From NCBI RefSeq assembly GCF_050632385.1, contig NZ_CP192599.1, positions 310,001 through 374,000 of the forward strand: a DNA stretch of 64,000 nucleotides. The letters run 5' to 3'. Below, piece after piece: positions 26,518-35,395 of this stretch (position 1 is the stretch's first letter; the number at the start of each line of letters is the position of its first letter). A model generated the notes under the pieces. The model had not been told where the DNA came from and did no database searches. It saw nothing but the letters and a program-made list of their open reading frames with translations. Made by a program: the position numbers and the translations under genes. The DNA comes from Humitalea sp050632385 (GTDB lineage: Bacteria; Pseudomonadota; Alphaproteobacteria; Acetobacterales; Acetobacteraceae).

Positions 26518-26819
26518 CGCATCGCGTCATCTGCGGCGACTTCGCCGACCAGGGCGACCCCGACGAGGAATGGGTCGTGGCCGGCTTTTCGACGCCCGAG
26601 AAAGCCTGCGAATACGCACGTCGCTTCATCCGCGCGGCCGTCGAGGACCTGCGCGCCGAAGCGACAACACCACAGGAATTGCACGACATGTATGCCGCCT
26701 GGGGCGAATACGCCCTGACCCCTGGCCTGGACAATGAGGCCTGGGTCGCCTTCTGCATCGCCAACCCCGCGACGACCCCCGCCGAAACCGATTACGCGCG
26801 ACTGGACCCCAACCCATGA
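26514..26819 (+). CDS. Hypothetical protein, second of a tandem paralogous pair
   Basis: An acidic, soluble protein of 101 residues, family not recognised. It begins at a GTG overlapping the previous stop by 4 nt (GTGA) and its own stop overlaps the gltX ATG by 4 nt. The core ACEYARRFIR (about 31-40), followed by an ELHDMYAAWGEYALTPG stretch, resembles the preceding protein, so the two probably arose by duplication and may form a heterodimer (inference). The codon pattern is strongly GC-rich at third positions, which supports real coding. Confidence 0.75.
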   Translation: MTHRVICGDFADQGDPDEEWVVAGFSTPEKACEYARRFIRAAVEDLRAEATTPQELHDMYAAWGEYALTPGLDNEAWVAFCIANPATTPAETDYARLDPNP

Positions 26820-28159
26820 AGGTCCGTTTCGCACCCTCGCCGACCGGTCTGCTGCATGTCGGCAACGCGCGCGTTGCCCTGGCCAACTGGCTCTTTGCCC
26901 GGCGGCGCGGCGCCAAGTTCGTGCTGCGCCTGGATGACACCGACATGGGCCGCAGTACGCCGGAATTCGCCAAGGCGATCGAGGAAGACTTGCATTGGCT
27001 CGGCCTGGATTGGGACGAGACCTTTACCCAGTCGTCGCGCCTGGAGCGCTATGCCGCGGCGATGCAGCGGCTGATCACGGCGAAGCGTCTGTATCCCTGC
27101 TTCGAATCCGAAGAAGAACTCATCGCCAAGCGCGAACGCCGCAAGCGGGAGGGCCGTGCGCCGGTCTATGACCGCGAGGCGCTGCGCATGACGGCGGCGC
27201 AGATCGAGAAGGCGCGGGAGAACGGCAAGCAGCCCTATTGGCGCTTCCAGCTCTCGCCGCGCAGCATCACCTGGCATGACGCGGTGCTGGGTGCGAAGCA
27301 TGTGAAGCTGCAGGCGATCAGCGATCCGGTGCTGGTGCGGGCGGATGGGACGTTCCTGTATACGTTTGCCTCGGTGGTCGATGACCTCGAAACCGCAGTC
27401 ACGCACATCATTCGCGGCGAGGACCACGTTACCAATACCGGTGTGCAGTTGGATATCTGGGAGGCCCTGGGTGGCGACGCGCGCAAGCTGTCCTTCGCGC
27501 ATCTGCCGCTGCTGACCGATAGCGACGGCGGGCCGCTGTCCAAGCGCCTGGGGTCGCTGTCGCTGCGCCAGATGCGTCGGGATGGGATTGAGCCTGCGGC
27601 GCTGGCGGGGATGTTGGCGACGCTCGGGAGCAGCGCCGACCCCGTGGCGGCGATGCCGGCCGATCTGGTCGAGACCTTCGACATCTCGCGTTTCGGCACA
27701 TCGGCCGCGCGCTTCGACGTGTCGCGGCTGCTGGTGCTGAACCGCCGCATGCTGCACGCGCTGCCGTTCGAGGCGGTGCGCACCCGCCTGCCCGAAGGTG
27801 CGACGGAAGCCTTTTGGCTGGCGGTCCGCGGCAACCTCGACCTGCCGGCCGAGGCGCGGGATTGGTGGGAGGTCGTGACCGGCACCATCGAAAGCCCCGA
27901 CCTGCCGCAGCCCGACCGCGACCTGCTGGCCACCGCCCTGGCGATCCTGCCCGAGGGCGAGCCGGGCCCCGACACCTGGTTCACCTGGACCGGCGCCCTG
28001 GCCGAACAGACCGGCGCCAAGGGCCGCAAGCTGTTCATGCCGCTGCGGCTGGCCCTGACGGGCGCCGACAAGGGGCCGGACCTCAAAACCTTCCTGCCGT
28101 TGCTGCCCCGCGCGACCATCGCGCAGCGGCTGGCGGCCGCCATCGGAACACCCGCATGA
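26816..28159 (+). CDS. gltX: Glutamyl-tRNA synthetase
   Basis: It charges tRNA with glutamate. In the 447-aa class I synthetase the opening VRFAPSPTGLLHVGNAR carries the HIGH-type motif HVGN (about 15-18), RLDDTDMGRS is the glutamate site, and the KMSKS-type loop reads PLSKRLG near 241, a common GltX variant. The C-terminal anticodon domain is shorter than in the E. coli enzyme. Many alphaproteobacteria carry two gltX genes, one of which can act on tRNA-Gln; with gatCAB at 57-60 kb a mischarging route is present. Whether this copy is Glu- or Gln-biased is not readable here. Confidence 0.93.
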   Translation: MKVRFAPSPTGLLHVGNARVALANWLFARRRGAKFVLRLDDTDMGRSTPEFAKAIEEDLHWLGLDWDETFTQSSRLERYAAAMQRLITAKRLYPCFESEEELIAKRERRKREGRAPVYDREALRMTAAQIEKARENGKQPYWRFQLSPRSITWHDAVLGAKHVKLQAISDPVLVRADGTFLYTFASVVDDLETAVTHIIRGEDHVTNTGVQLDIWEALGGDARKLSFAHLPLLTDSDGGPLSKRLGSLSLRQMRRDGIEPAALAGMLATLGSSADPVAAMPADLVETFDISRFGTSAARFDVSRLLVLNRRMLHALPFEAVRTRLPEGATEAFWLAVRGNLDLPAEARDWWEVVTGTIESPDLPQPDRDLLATALAILPEGEPGPDTWFTWTGALAEQTGAKGRKLFMPLRLALTGADKGPDLKTFLPLLPRATIAQRLAAAIGTPA

Positions 28160-29571
28160 TCCCCGAGCTCTTTTTCCACGACAGCGCCACCCGCGCGCGG
28201 CAAAAATTCGCGGCCATCGATCCGGCGCATGTGAAGATCTACGTCTGCGGGCCGACGGTCTATGACCTGGCGCATCTGGGCAATGCGCGCCCGGTGATCG
28301 TGTTCGATGTGCTGGCGCGGCTGTTGCGGCGGTTCTATCCGCAGGTGACCTACGTGCGGAACATCACCGACGTGGACGACAAGATCAACGAGCGCGCGCG
28401 CAGCAGCGGCGAGCCGATCGGCACGATCACCGCCCGCACCATCGCCGATTTCCACACCGACATGGCAGCCCTCGGGTCGCTGCCGCCGGATGAGGAACCG
28501 CGCGCGACGGCCAGCATCGCGCCGATGATCGCGATGATCGAAAAGCTGATCGCCAATGGCCATGCCTATGCCGCGGAAGGCCATGTGCTGTTCGACACGC
28601 CATCCTACCCCGCCTATGGCGCGCTGTCGGGCCGTACGCCCGACGATCTGATTGCGGGCGCGCGGGTCGAGGTCGCGCCCTACAAGAAGCACCCCGGCGA
28701 TTTCGTGCTGTGGAAGCCGTCGGACGCAGAAACACCAGGCTGGGACAGCCCTTGGGGCCGTGGCCGGCCGGGCTGGCATATCGAATGCTCGGCCATGTCG
28801 TGGCAGTTGTTGGGGGCCGATTTCGACATCCATGGCGGCGGCCACGACCTGCTGTTCCCGCATCATGAAAACGAATTGGCGCAATCGGTCTGCGCCTTCC
28901 CGGGTTCCAAGTTCGCGCATCTGTGGATGCACAACGGCATGCTGCGCGTCGATGGCGAGAAGATGTCGAAGTCGCTCGGCAATTTCCTGACCGTGCGCGA
29001 CATCTTGGCGCGCGGGGCCTGGGCGGGCGAAGCCTTTCGCATGCTGGTGCTCAAGACGCATTACCGTGCCGCGATGGACTTTACCCAGGCGGGGCTGGAG
29101 GAGGCGCGGGCGGATTGCGAGGATGACTACGCCATGCTCGCCCGCGCGCCCAAGGCTGGTGCGGATCGCGGCCTGATCGACTGGGCGCTGGCGCCGCTCT
29201 GCGACGACCTGAACACGCCGCTGACCCTGGCGCGGTTGCGCGACCTGCGGACGCTGGAAAACGCCGTGACCACGGGCGGGTCGCCCGCCGTCGTGCTTGG
29301 CCGTATGGGGCGCGATGCGCCGCCGGCGGCGGGCGTCGCCGCGGCGTCCTTCCTGGAAGCGGCCGGCGTGCTCGGCATCGCGCAATCCGACCCGCAGGCC
29401 TGGCGGCAGGGGGGCCTGGACCCCGCCGCGATCGAGGCCGCCATCGCCGCCCGCATCGCCGCCCGCAAGGCGCGCGATTTTGCCGAGGCCGACCGCATCC
29501 GCGCGACCCTGCTGGAACAGGGCGTGGTCTTGGAAGACGGCGCGACCGGCACCGTCTGGAGGAGGAACTGA
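28156..29571 (+). CDS. cysS: Cysteinyl-tRNA synthetase
   Basis: This 471-aa class I synthetase charges tRNA-Cys. CGPTVYDLAHLGNAR near 28-42 holds a zinc cysteine and the HIGH motif; further zinc ligands are the Cys and His of HIECSAMS and HHENELAQS, and the KMSKS loop is GEKMSKSLGN near 269. Its ATG overlaps the gltX stop by 4 nt. The N-terminus PELFFHDSATR is normal. The two synthetases are thus made together with nadE. Confidence 0.95.
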   Translation: MIPELFFHDSATRARQKFAAIDPAHVKIYVCGPTVYDLAHLGNARPVIVFDVLARLLRRFYPQVTYVRNITDVDDKINERARSSGEPIGTITARTIADFHTDMAALGSLPPDEEPRATASIAPMIAMIEKLIANGHAYAAEGHVLFDTPSYPAYGALSGRTPDDLIAGARVEVAPYKKHPGDFVLWKPSDAETPGWDSPWGRGRPGWHIECSAMSWQLLGADFDIHGGGHDLLFPHHENELAQSVCAFPGSKFAHLWMHNGMLRVDGEKMSKSLGNFLTVRDILARGAWAGEAFRMLVLKTHYRAAMDFTQAGLEEARADCEDDYAMLARAPKAGADRGLIDWALAPLCDDLNTPLTLARLRDLRTLENAVTTGGSPAVVLGRMGRDAPPAAGVAAASFLEAAGVLGIAQSDPQAWRQGGLDPAAIEAAIAARIAARKARDFAEADRIRATLLEQGVVLEDGATGTVWRRN

Positions 29572-29912
29572 TGCGCCACCTGATCCTCGCGGCCCTGCTC
29601 TTCGCCACGCCCGCCCTGGCGCAGCACGCGGGCCATGGCGCGACCCCAGCGCAGGAACCGGCCAGCACGCGCGAATTTCGCGACGCCAACAACCGCATGC
29701 ATGCGGCCATGGCCATTCCCTTCACCGGCAATGCGGACCGCGATTTCCTGGCTGGCATGATCGCCCATCACCAGGGTGCGATCGACATGGCGCGCGTCGA
29801 ACTGCGCCACGGCACGGATGCGCAGACCCGCGCCCTGGCACAGGCGATCATCACCGCCCAGGAAGCCGAGATCCTGCAAATGCGTGCCATGCTCGCACGC
29901 CTGTCGCGTTGA
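29571..29912 (+). CDS. DUF305 family periplasmic protein
   Basis: A small exported protein of 113 aa. Signal peptide RHLILAALLFATPALA is followed by a His/Met-bearing domain: MHAAM, then DFLAGMIAHHQGAIDMA near 62-78 and the EILQMRAM end. This four-helix DUF305 domain resembles ferritin-like bundles and is often linked to copper or other metal handling; that role here is inference. GGAGGAGG sits before the ATG, which shares one base with the cysS stop. Confidence 0.9.
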   Translation: MRHLILAALLFATPALAQHAGHGATPAQEPASTREFRDANNRMHAAMAIPFTGNADRDFLAGMIAHHQGAIDMARVELRHGTDAQTRALAQAIITAQEAEILQMRAMLARLSR

Positions 29913-30712
29913 CCGGCGGGCGTGACGAAGGCGGCGCGGACCTCGCGCCACCGCCCGGCGAAAGCCCGATCATCGTGCTGGTCCGCCCGCAACTGGGTGA
30001 GAACATCGGCACCGCCGCCCGCGCCATGGCCAATGGCGGGCTATTTCATATGCGCATCGTGGCTCCGCGCGACGGCTGGCCGCAGCCCTATGCCTGGCGT
30101 GCCGCCAGCGGTGCCGACAAGATCCTGGACCACGCGACGATCCACCCGACCGTCGCCGATGCCGTCGCCGATTGCCACCGTGTTTTCGCGACCTGCCCGC
30201 GGCCGCGCCACATCGTCATCCCCGTCCGAACCGCCCGCGCGGCGGCCGAGGACCTGCGCGAGATCAACGGACGTGGCCTGCGCACCGCCGTGCTCTTCGG
30301 GCCGGAACGCGCCGGGTTGGAGAATGACGACATGGCGCGCGCCGACACGCTGGTGCGCTATCCGCTGAACCCCGCGCATATGTCGCTGAACCTGGCGCAG
30401 GCGGTGATGATCCTGGCTTATGAATGGTGGACCGCGGTCGAAACCACGCCGCCGCGTTACCTCATGACCAACGAGACCGCGGTCGCGACCAAGGGCGAGA
30501 TCGATGGGTTGATGGGGCGGTTGATCAGCGAACTCGATGCCTCCGGGTTCCTGGACAATACCGCCAAGCGCCCCGGCATGGTCCGCAACCTGTCGCACTG
30601 GTTCCAGCGCGGCGAGGTGACGGTGCAGGAGGTTCGCACCCTGCATGGCGTGGTCAGCGAATTGTCGAAGGGCCGCATGCGGCGTGGAAGGATTCCCGAT
30701 GACGCATCCTGA
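29909..30712 (+). CDS. TrmJ-like SPOUT RNA methyltransferase
   Basis: A 267-aa SAM-dependent ribose 2'-O-methyltransferase of the TrmH/TrmJ group, probably acting on tRNA position 32. Motifs: RPQLGENIGTAARAMANGG (about 28-46), VLFGPERAGL (about 131-140) and the knot motif NPAHMSLNLAQAV (about 153-165). No ATG or GTG lies near the front; the TTG overlapping the DUF305 stop (TTGA) is the best start. The C-terminus overlaps the next gene by 14 nt. E. coli TrmJ is about 246 aa, so length agrees. Confidence 0.88.
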   Translation: MTGGRDEGGADLAPPPGESPIIVLVRPQLGENIGTAARAMANGGLFHMRIVAPRDGWPQPYAWRAASGADKILDHATIHPTVADAVADCHRVFATCPRPRHIVIPVRTARAAAEDLREINGRGLRTAVLFGPERAGLENDDMARADTLVRYPLNPAHMSLNLAQAVMILAYEWWTAVETTPPRYLMTNETAVATKGEIDGLMGRLISELDASGFLDNTAKRPGMVRNLSHWFQRGEVTVQEVRTLHGVVSELSKGRMRRGRIPDDAS

Positions 30713-31529
30713 CGGCACGCCGATCCCGACCTTGCCGGACCTGCGCTTCACCGAGGTCGCGGGGCGGCGCATGTCCTGGATGGAGGCCGGCAGCGGCGCG
30801 CCCGTCCTGCTGATGCATGGCATCGGCGCGAACAGCACCGGCTGGCGCTTTGTCCTGCCCGCGCTGGATGCGCGCGTCATCGCCTGGAATGCGCCGGGCT
30901 ACATGCTCAGCGACCCCTTCGCTGATGAAGCGCCCTCGGCCGAAGACTATGCCGATGCGGCTATCTGGTTGTTGGATGCGCTGGGCGTCTCGGCGCCCAC
31001 GCATATCGTGGGGTCGTCCTTCGGATCGATGCTGGGCGCCGCGCTGGCGGCGCGGCATCCCCACCGCGTTGCGACCCTCACGCTGCTCGGCACCAGCCGT
31101 GGCCAGCGCTGGAAGGGCGCGGAGGGGCGCGCCCAGATGCTCGCCATGCGGACGGCCAGTATCGCCAAGGGCGGTGTCGCTCTGGCGCGCACCCGCTGGC
31201 AGGCGCTGGTGGCACCCGGCACGGGTGAGGTCGTGGGCGATCTCGTGCGCACCATGGTCTCCGCGACCGACGTTCGCGGCCTGATGCCCGCCGCGCGCTG
31301 CACCGACGCCGTCGATGTCATTGCCGATTTCGCACCCGCCATCCACGCACCGACCCTGGTCGTCACCGGGACCGAAGACCGCGTGAACCCGCCGGACGTG
31401 GGCGCTTCCATCGCCGCCGCCATCGCGGGCGCAGCCTTCGTGTCACCAGAAGGCGTCGGACACTTGCCGGAGCTCGAGGCACCCGCACTCACCATCGGCC
31501 TGCTGCGGGGGCATCTGCGGATCGGGTAG
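30699..31529 (+). CDS. Alpha/beta-fold hydrolase
   Basis: A cytoplasmic alpha/beta hydrolase of 276 aa. The oxyanion motif is LMHGIGANS near 38-46, the nucleophile elbow GSSFGSM near 106 (Ser), the acid is in TGTEDRVN near 225, and the catalytic His in EGVGHLPELE near 254. The ATG at 30699 has GGAAGG upstream and lies inside the methyltransferase gene. Last gene of the long + strand run; repeat element copy 2 follows after 8 nt. Substrate unknown. Confidence 0.87.
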   Translation: MTHPDGTPIPTLPDLRFTEVAGRRMSWMEAGSGAPVLLMHGIGANSTGWRFVLPALDARVIAWNAPGYMLSDPFADEAPSAEDYADAAIWLLDALGVSAPTHIVGSSFGSMLGAALAARHPHRVATLTLLGTSRGQRWKGAEGRAQMLAMRTASIAKGGVALARTRWQALVAPGTGEVVGDLVRTMVSATDVRGLMPAARCTDAVDVIADFAPAIHAPTLVVTGTEDRVNPPDVGASIAAAIAGAAFVSPEGVGHLPELEAPALTIGLLRGHLRIG

Positions 31530-31537
31530 GGCGCGCT

Positions 31538-31775
31538 TTGAGAGGGGCTTTGCCCCTCTCAATCTCTCGCCACCAAGGGGCCGTGGCCCCTTGGAACCCA
31601 CGGGACTTGGCGAAAGTAAGGGAGGGGCATGATGCACCCTTGATCAAGGGAGCACGCGTGGCGCCCCTCCCTTACTTTCGCCAATAACCCCGCCGGTCCA
31701 GGGGCGGCGGCCCCTGGTTGGGGGAGGTGTGGAGGGGGCGAACAGCCCCTTCCACGGCGCAACCTCCCCAGCCTG
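31538..31775. repeat. Composite hairpin repeat element, copy 2
   Basis: It fills the convergent gap between the hydrolase and the ABC exporter. Order: A' (31538-31562, 11 perfect pairs), C inverted (31573-31594), core (31607-31684), B inverted (31698-31717), D' (31729-31755). The segment 31570-31603 is the exact reverse complement (34 of 34) of 10190-10223 in copy 1, and B is inverted with one mismatch, while A' and D' keep the orientation of copy 1. D' ends 20 nt before the stop codon of the - strand gene, the same distance as in copy 1. Probably a terminator-like repeat family member. Confidence 0.85.
31607..31684. repeat. Perfect 22-bp inverted repeat, core of element copy 2
   Basis: Arms at 31607-31628 (TTGGCGAAAGTAAGGG...) and 31663-31684 pair over all 22 bp, around a 34-nt loop that contains the perfect palindrome CCCTTGATCAAGGG (31637-31650). 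Compared with copy 1 three bases differ in each arm, always in matched pairs, so the fold is kept while the sequence drifts. Confidence 0.9.
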
Positions 31776-33563
31776 TCACGCCGGCAGTGGCCCTTCCGTC
31801 AGCCGCCCACCCGCCAGGCGCAGCGCGCGTTCGTGGTATTGCGCCACGGCTGGGCGATGCGCGATGGAGATGATCGCCGTCTTCGGCAGCCGTTCGCGCA
31901 GCAGCCCGTAGAGCATCGCCTCGGCCTCCGAATCCAGGCTGGCGGTGGCTTCGTCCAGGAACAGCCATTCCGGCTTCAGCAGCAGCGCGCGGGCCATCGC
32001 CAGGCGCTGTTGTTCGCCGCCGGACAGGCGGCGTTCCCAGGAATCCTCCTCGTTCAGGCGTGGCACCAGCGCGCCCAGCCCGACCAGTTCCAGTGCCGCC
32101 GCGACCTCGGCATCGGCATGCGCCGCCGCGTCATCCGGATAGCAGACCACGCGCTTCAGGCTGCCCAGGGGGATGTAGGGACGCTGCGGCAGGAACAGCG
32201 CGCGGCCGGTGATGGGGTGTTCGATCTTGCCGGCGCCGAAGGGCCAGATGCCGGCCAGGGCACGGAACAAGGTGGATTTGCCGCTGCCGGAGGCGCCGGT
32301 CAGCAACACGCGCTCACCGGCAGCAATGCTGGCTTCCGCACCCTCGACCAGCACTCGCCCATCGGGCAGGGAGAGTTTCAGCCCATGCAGGCCCACCGTC
32401 TGGCCCGCGACGAAATCTGGCCCGCCCTCGGCTGCCCGTGCCGCCTCGATCGCACGCCCAAAGCCCGACAGGCGCAGCACCGTCGCGCGCCAGTCGGTCA
32501 GGCGGGAGTAGCTGTCCACGAACCAGGACAGGCTGCCCTGCACCTGGCCAAAGGCGCTGGATGTCTGGATCAGCCCGCCCAATTGGATCGCCCCGGCGAA
32601 ATAGGCCGGGGCCGCCACGACGATGGGGAAGATGCTGGCGACCTGGCCGAACCCCGCGGTGAAGAAGGTCAGCCGCTTGGTCGCGGTCATGATCGACCAC
32701 CAATTGTCGCGCAGCGCGTCGAACCGGCCCTCCAGGCCACGGCGTTCATCCGCTTCGCCACCATGCAGGGCGATGCCTTCGCTGCCGTCGCGCACGCGCA
32801 CCAGGGCGTAGCGGAAGTCGGCTTCGACCTTTTCCTGGTTGTAGTTCAACTGGATCAGCGGCCGGCCGATGATATGGGCCAGCCATGTGCCGATCAGCGA
32901 ATAGATCAGCGCGACCCAGACCATGTAGCCGGGGATGGTGATGCCCAAAACCTCGATGCTGCCCGACAGGCCCCAGAGCACGAAGATGAAGGAGAACAGC
33001 GTCACCACCGCGTTCATCAGCCCCAAGCCCAGGGTCAGCGTATTGGCGACGAAGAGCTTGCTGTCCTCGGCGATGCGCTGGTCGGGATTGTCGAAGCCAT
33101 TGGCGGTCAGCGACAGCCGGTAATGCGCCCGGCCACCCAGCCAGTCTTCCATCAGCCGATGCGTCAGCCAGCGGCGCCAGCGGATTTCCAGCGCCTGGCG
33201 CAGATACAGCCCATAGACCGCGATGAAGATGTAGGCGAAGGCGACGACGGTGAAGCCGGGAAACGTGCCCTCGGCCGTGGTGCGGCCCAGGAACAGCAGG
33301 CCCATGAAGGCGTCCTGATCCTTGTTTTGCAGCGCGTTGTAGAAGGCGTTCTGCCAGAAGGTCAGCAGCACGCTCATGCCCACCAGCGCCAGGTTCAGGG
33401 CGATGACCACGGCCAGCAGCCCGCGGGCGCGCCAGCGTTCGTCGCCGCTCCAATAGGGCCGGGCAAGGGCGAAGGCATCGGCAAGCCAATTGGTGGAAGC
33501 GCGCAAGGTGGATGTCCCGTCAAAGGAACTGTTACTTTCCGCCGCCGGCGCGGGGGGCCGCAA
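31776..33563 (-). CDS. SbmA/BacA-like ABC transporter (fused permease and ATPase)
   Basis: A half-transporter of 595 aa: an N-terminal membrane domain with about six helices (residues 50-330) of the SbmA_BacA/ABC_membrane_2 type and a C-terminal ATPase with Walker A GASGSGKST near 428, signature LSGGEQQRLAMARAL near 525 and Walker B WLFLDEATAS near 548. Relatives (YddA, BacA-related, mammalian ABCD) handle peptides, vitamin B12 or acyl-CoA. The start is TTG at 33563 with ACAGG upstream; another in-frame TTG 18 codons on is possible. Its stop abuts repeat element copy 2. Confidence 0.9.
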   Translation of the reverse strand: MRPPAPAAESNSSFDGTSTLRASTNWLADAFALARPYWSGDERWRARGLLAVVIALNLALVGMSVLLTFWQNAFYNALQNKDQDAFMGLLFLGRTTAEGTFPGFTVVAFAYIFIAVYGLYLRQALEIRWRRWLTHRLMEDWLGGRAHYRLSLTANGFDNPDQRIAEDSKLFVANTLTLGLGLMNAVVTLFSFIFVLWGLSGSIEVLGITIPGYMVWVALIYSLIGTWLAHIIGRPLIQLNYNQEKVEADFRYALVRVRDGSEGIALHGGEADERRGLEGRFDALRDNWWSIMTATKRLTFFTAGFGQVASIFPIVVAAPAYFAGAIQLGGLIQTSSAFGQVQGSLSWFVDSYSRLTDWRATVLRLSGFGRAIEAARAAEGGPDFVAGQTVGLHGLKLSLPDGRVLVEGAEASIAAGERVLLTGASGSGKSTLFRALAGIWPFGAGKIEHPITGRALFLPQRPYIPLGSLKRVVCYPDDAAAHADAEVAAALELVGLGALVPRLNEEDSWERRLSGGEQQRLAMARALLLKPEWLFLDEATASLDSEAEAMLYGLLRERLPKTAIISIAHRPAVAQYHERALRLAGGRLTEGPLPA

Positions 33564-33655
33564 GGCCTGTCCGTGTCACGCAATGTGGCGGGGCGGGGCG
33601 CGATCCCTGGCGGGGCGTCATGTTCCGGCGCCCGGCGCTTGCGTTTCGTGACAGT

Positions 33656-34108
33656 TCAGCCGCGCGGCAGGGCGCTTTCGATGGCGGCGATCCAGCGATC
33701 GACCCGCTTGGCATTCACGCCGAGGTCCGACCAGCCGAACAGGCTGCGCGAATAGAGCACCAGCCCGGTCCTGTCCCCATCCGGCAGCAGCAGCGCCACG
33801 ATGATGTCCGGGTAGTTCATGATGGCGCTGCGTTCGACCCATTGCGCTTGCAAATGTTCGGGCCAGGCGGCCAACAGGGTGGTGCGCGGCTGGGCGCCCG
33901 CTGCCTGCTGCACCGCGGCCCAAAGGGCGGCCGGCGTCGCGGCAAAGGGCGGCAGCACGCGATGCGGCACCGGCCCCGGCGCGCCGGGCGGGGCCGCCAG
34001 GCAGGTATTGGGCGATGGCGGCAGCACCAGGCTGGCCAGGTCCAGCGGTTCGGCCGGTGGCAGCCCATTGGCGCCGCGGCCGAACAGGGCGGTGATCGGC
34101 GTGCCCAT
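33656..34108 (-). CDS. DUF1499 family protein
   Basis: A protein of 150 aa. The C-terminal half (ERSAIMNYPDIIVALLLP, then LYSRSLFGWSDLGVNAKRVD) is the conserved DUF1499 core, in which YSRS and D-G-V-N-KRV-W are hallmarks. The first 60 residues are Pro/Ala-rich; there is no clear signal peptide. Function unproven. It is 3 nt downstream of the DUF3253 gene and 92 nt upstream of the ABC exporter. Confidence 0.83.
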   Translation of the reverse strand: MGTPITALFGRGANGLPPAEPLDLASLVLPPSPNTCLAAPPGAPGPVPHRVLPPFAATPAALWAAVQQAAGAQPRTTLLAAWPEHLQAQWVERSAIMNYPDIIVALLLPDGDRTGLVLYSRSLFGWSDLGVNAKRVDRWIAAIESALPRG

Positions 34109-34111
34109 GGT

Positions 34112-34372
34112 TCAGCCCCCGCCGCAGGTGCGCAGGCGAATGACGCCGCGGACTTCCTCACGCGGGACAGGCTTGCCCTTGCGCAGGATCTCGATCTGCC
34201 CGGTCGCCTGCAGCGCGAGCGCGGCGATGCGAACGCGATGCATCAGTGGCCGCCAGGTGGCTTCATCCGGCGCCAGGGCGCGGGCGACCTCCTCCGGCGT
34301 GATCGATTTCTTGGGGCCGAGGTCGCCGGTCTGGCGGAGGATCTCGGCGGTGATGGAAGCGTCATCTGTCAT
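34112..34372 (-). CDS. DUF3253 family small protein
   Basis: An 86-residue basic protein with a predicted winged-helix-like fold: ITAEILRQTG, SITPEEVARALAPDEATWR near 22-40, MHRVRIAALALQATGQIEI near 43-61, then RKGKPV. These are the DUF3253 hallmarks; a DNA- or RNA-binding role is only suggested by the fold. It starts inside the end of the FAD oxidoreductase gene (11 nt overlap). An ATG 12 nt further upstream is an alternative. Confidence 0.82.
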   Translation of the reverse strand: MTDDASITAEILRQTGDLGPKKSITPEEVARALAPDEATWRPLMHRVRIAALALQATGQIEILRKGKPVPREEVRGVIRLRTCGGG

Positions 34373-35357
34373 GGGATGAGCCATGTCGCGGAAACCCCGC
34401 CGTCGGTCCAGCAAAACCGCGCGCGATGATCGCCTCGGCCAAGGCCGTGCCGCTTTGCCAGGCGGCCTCGCCCCGCCCGCCCAGGCACCAGTCCCCGGCC
34501 AGCCCAAGCCCCTGGTCGGCATCGAACAGGCAGGGCGTGCCGATGGCGTGTTCGACCAACGAATAGCGCCAGCGATGCGCGGTCGCGACCAGTGGCGCCG
34601 GCATGCCCAGGGCGGCGAGGAGAGGGGCCACGATGGTCTCGGGCGCGTCTTCCAGGTGCTCGCGGCTCCAGGCGGGGGCGGCCTGGATGGTCCAGGCCTC
34701 GGTGGAGGGGCGGCCGGGCTTGGCGGATTCCCGTGCGGCCCAGGCGACCGGCCCGGCGGTCGAACGCCACGTGTCCGGCAGGGGAAGGAGTTCGCCAAAC
34801 GCCGCCATCACCGTCCAGCATGGGGCATAGACAGCCTCGGCGCAGCGCGCGGCCAGGGCCGGGATGAAGGGATCGGCGATCGGGGCGGCCTGCGGGGCGG
34901 GCAGGGCGATGGCGACGGCGGCGAAGGGACCGGCGGGCGTTTCGGGCGGCAGCGGGTGGAGCAGGGCACGGTCGGCGTGGTGCACCACCCAGGCCCCGGG
35001 TCCGCCTTCCAACCGCGTGACATGGCGGGCCGTGTGGATGGTCAGGCCATCGGCCAGGATGCGCCCGATGGAGGAGATGCCCGGCGTGCCGGTAAAGCGC
35101 CGCGGATCGGGCCAGGGCACGGCGCCGGCGGCGGCCAGGGCGGCGGCAAAGCCCGGATCGCGCGCCGAAAAATACTGCGCGCCATGGTCCCATTGCAGCG
35201 CCGTGCCATCCGGCGCCTTGCCGCGCCGGGTGGCGACGCGACCCCCCGGGCCACGCCCCTTGTCGAACAGCACGGGCGCGTAGCCCGCGGCCCGTAGGCT
35301 ACGGGCGCAGGCGATGCCGGCAAGGCCGGCGCCGATGACGGCGATGGGGAGGCTCAT
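34362..35357 (-). CDS. FAD-dependent amine oxidase-like (renalase-type) oxidoreductase
   Basis: A flavoprotein of 331 aa. The dinucleotide motif IAVIGAGLAGIACARSL (5-21) is followed by GRGPGGRVATRR near 34-45 and the HGAQYF motif near 58, as in bacterial renalase-like NAD(P)/FAD oxidoreductases; the C-terminal FAD contact is LGLAGDWCLGG near 288. Relatives oxidise off-pathway dihydronicotinamide isomers, but the substrate here is unknown. It shares a strand and likely a transcript with the small DUF genes. Confidence 0.87.
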   Translation of the reverse strand: MSLPIAVIGAGLAGIACARSLRAAGYAPVLFDKGRGPGGRVATRRGKAPDGTALQWDHGAQYFSARDPGFAAALAAAGAVPWPDPRRFTGTPGISSIGRILADGLTIHTARHVTRLEGGPGAWVVHHADRALLHPLPPETPAGPFAAVAIALPAPQAAPIADPFIPALAARCAEAVYAPCWTVMAAFGELLPLPDTWRSTAGPVAWAARESAKPGRPSTEAWTIQAAPAWSREHLEDAPETIVAPLLAALGMPAPLVATAHRWRYSLVEHAIGTPCLFDADQGLGLAGDWCLGGRGEAAWQSGTALAEAIIARGFAGPTAGFPRHGSSHDR

Positions 35358-35395
35358 GCAACCGGTATGGCCTCGCTCGTCCCCGGCGCAAGCCC

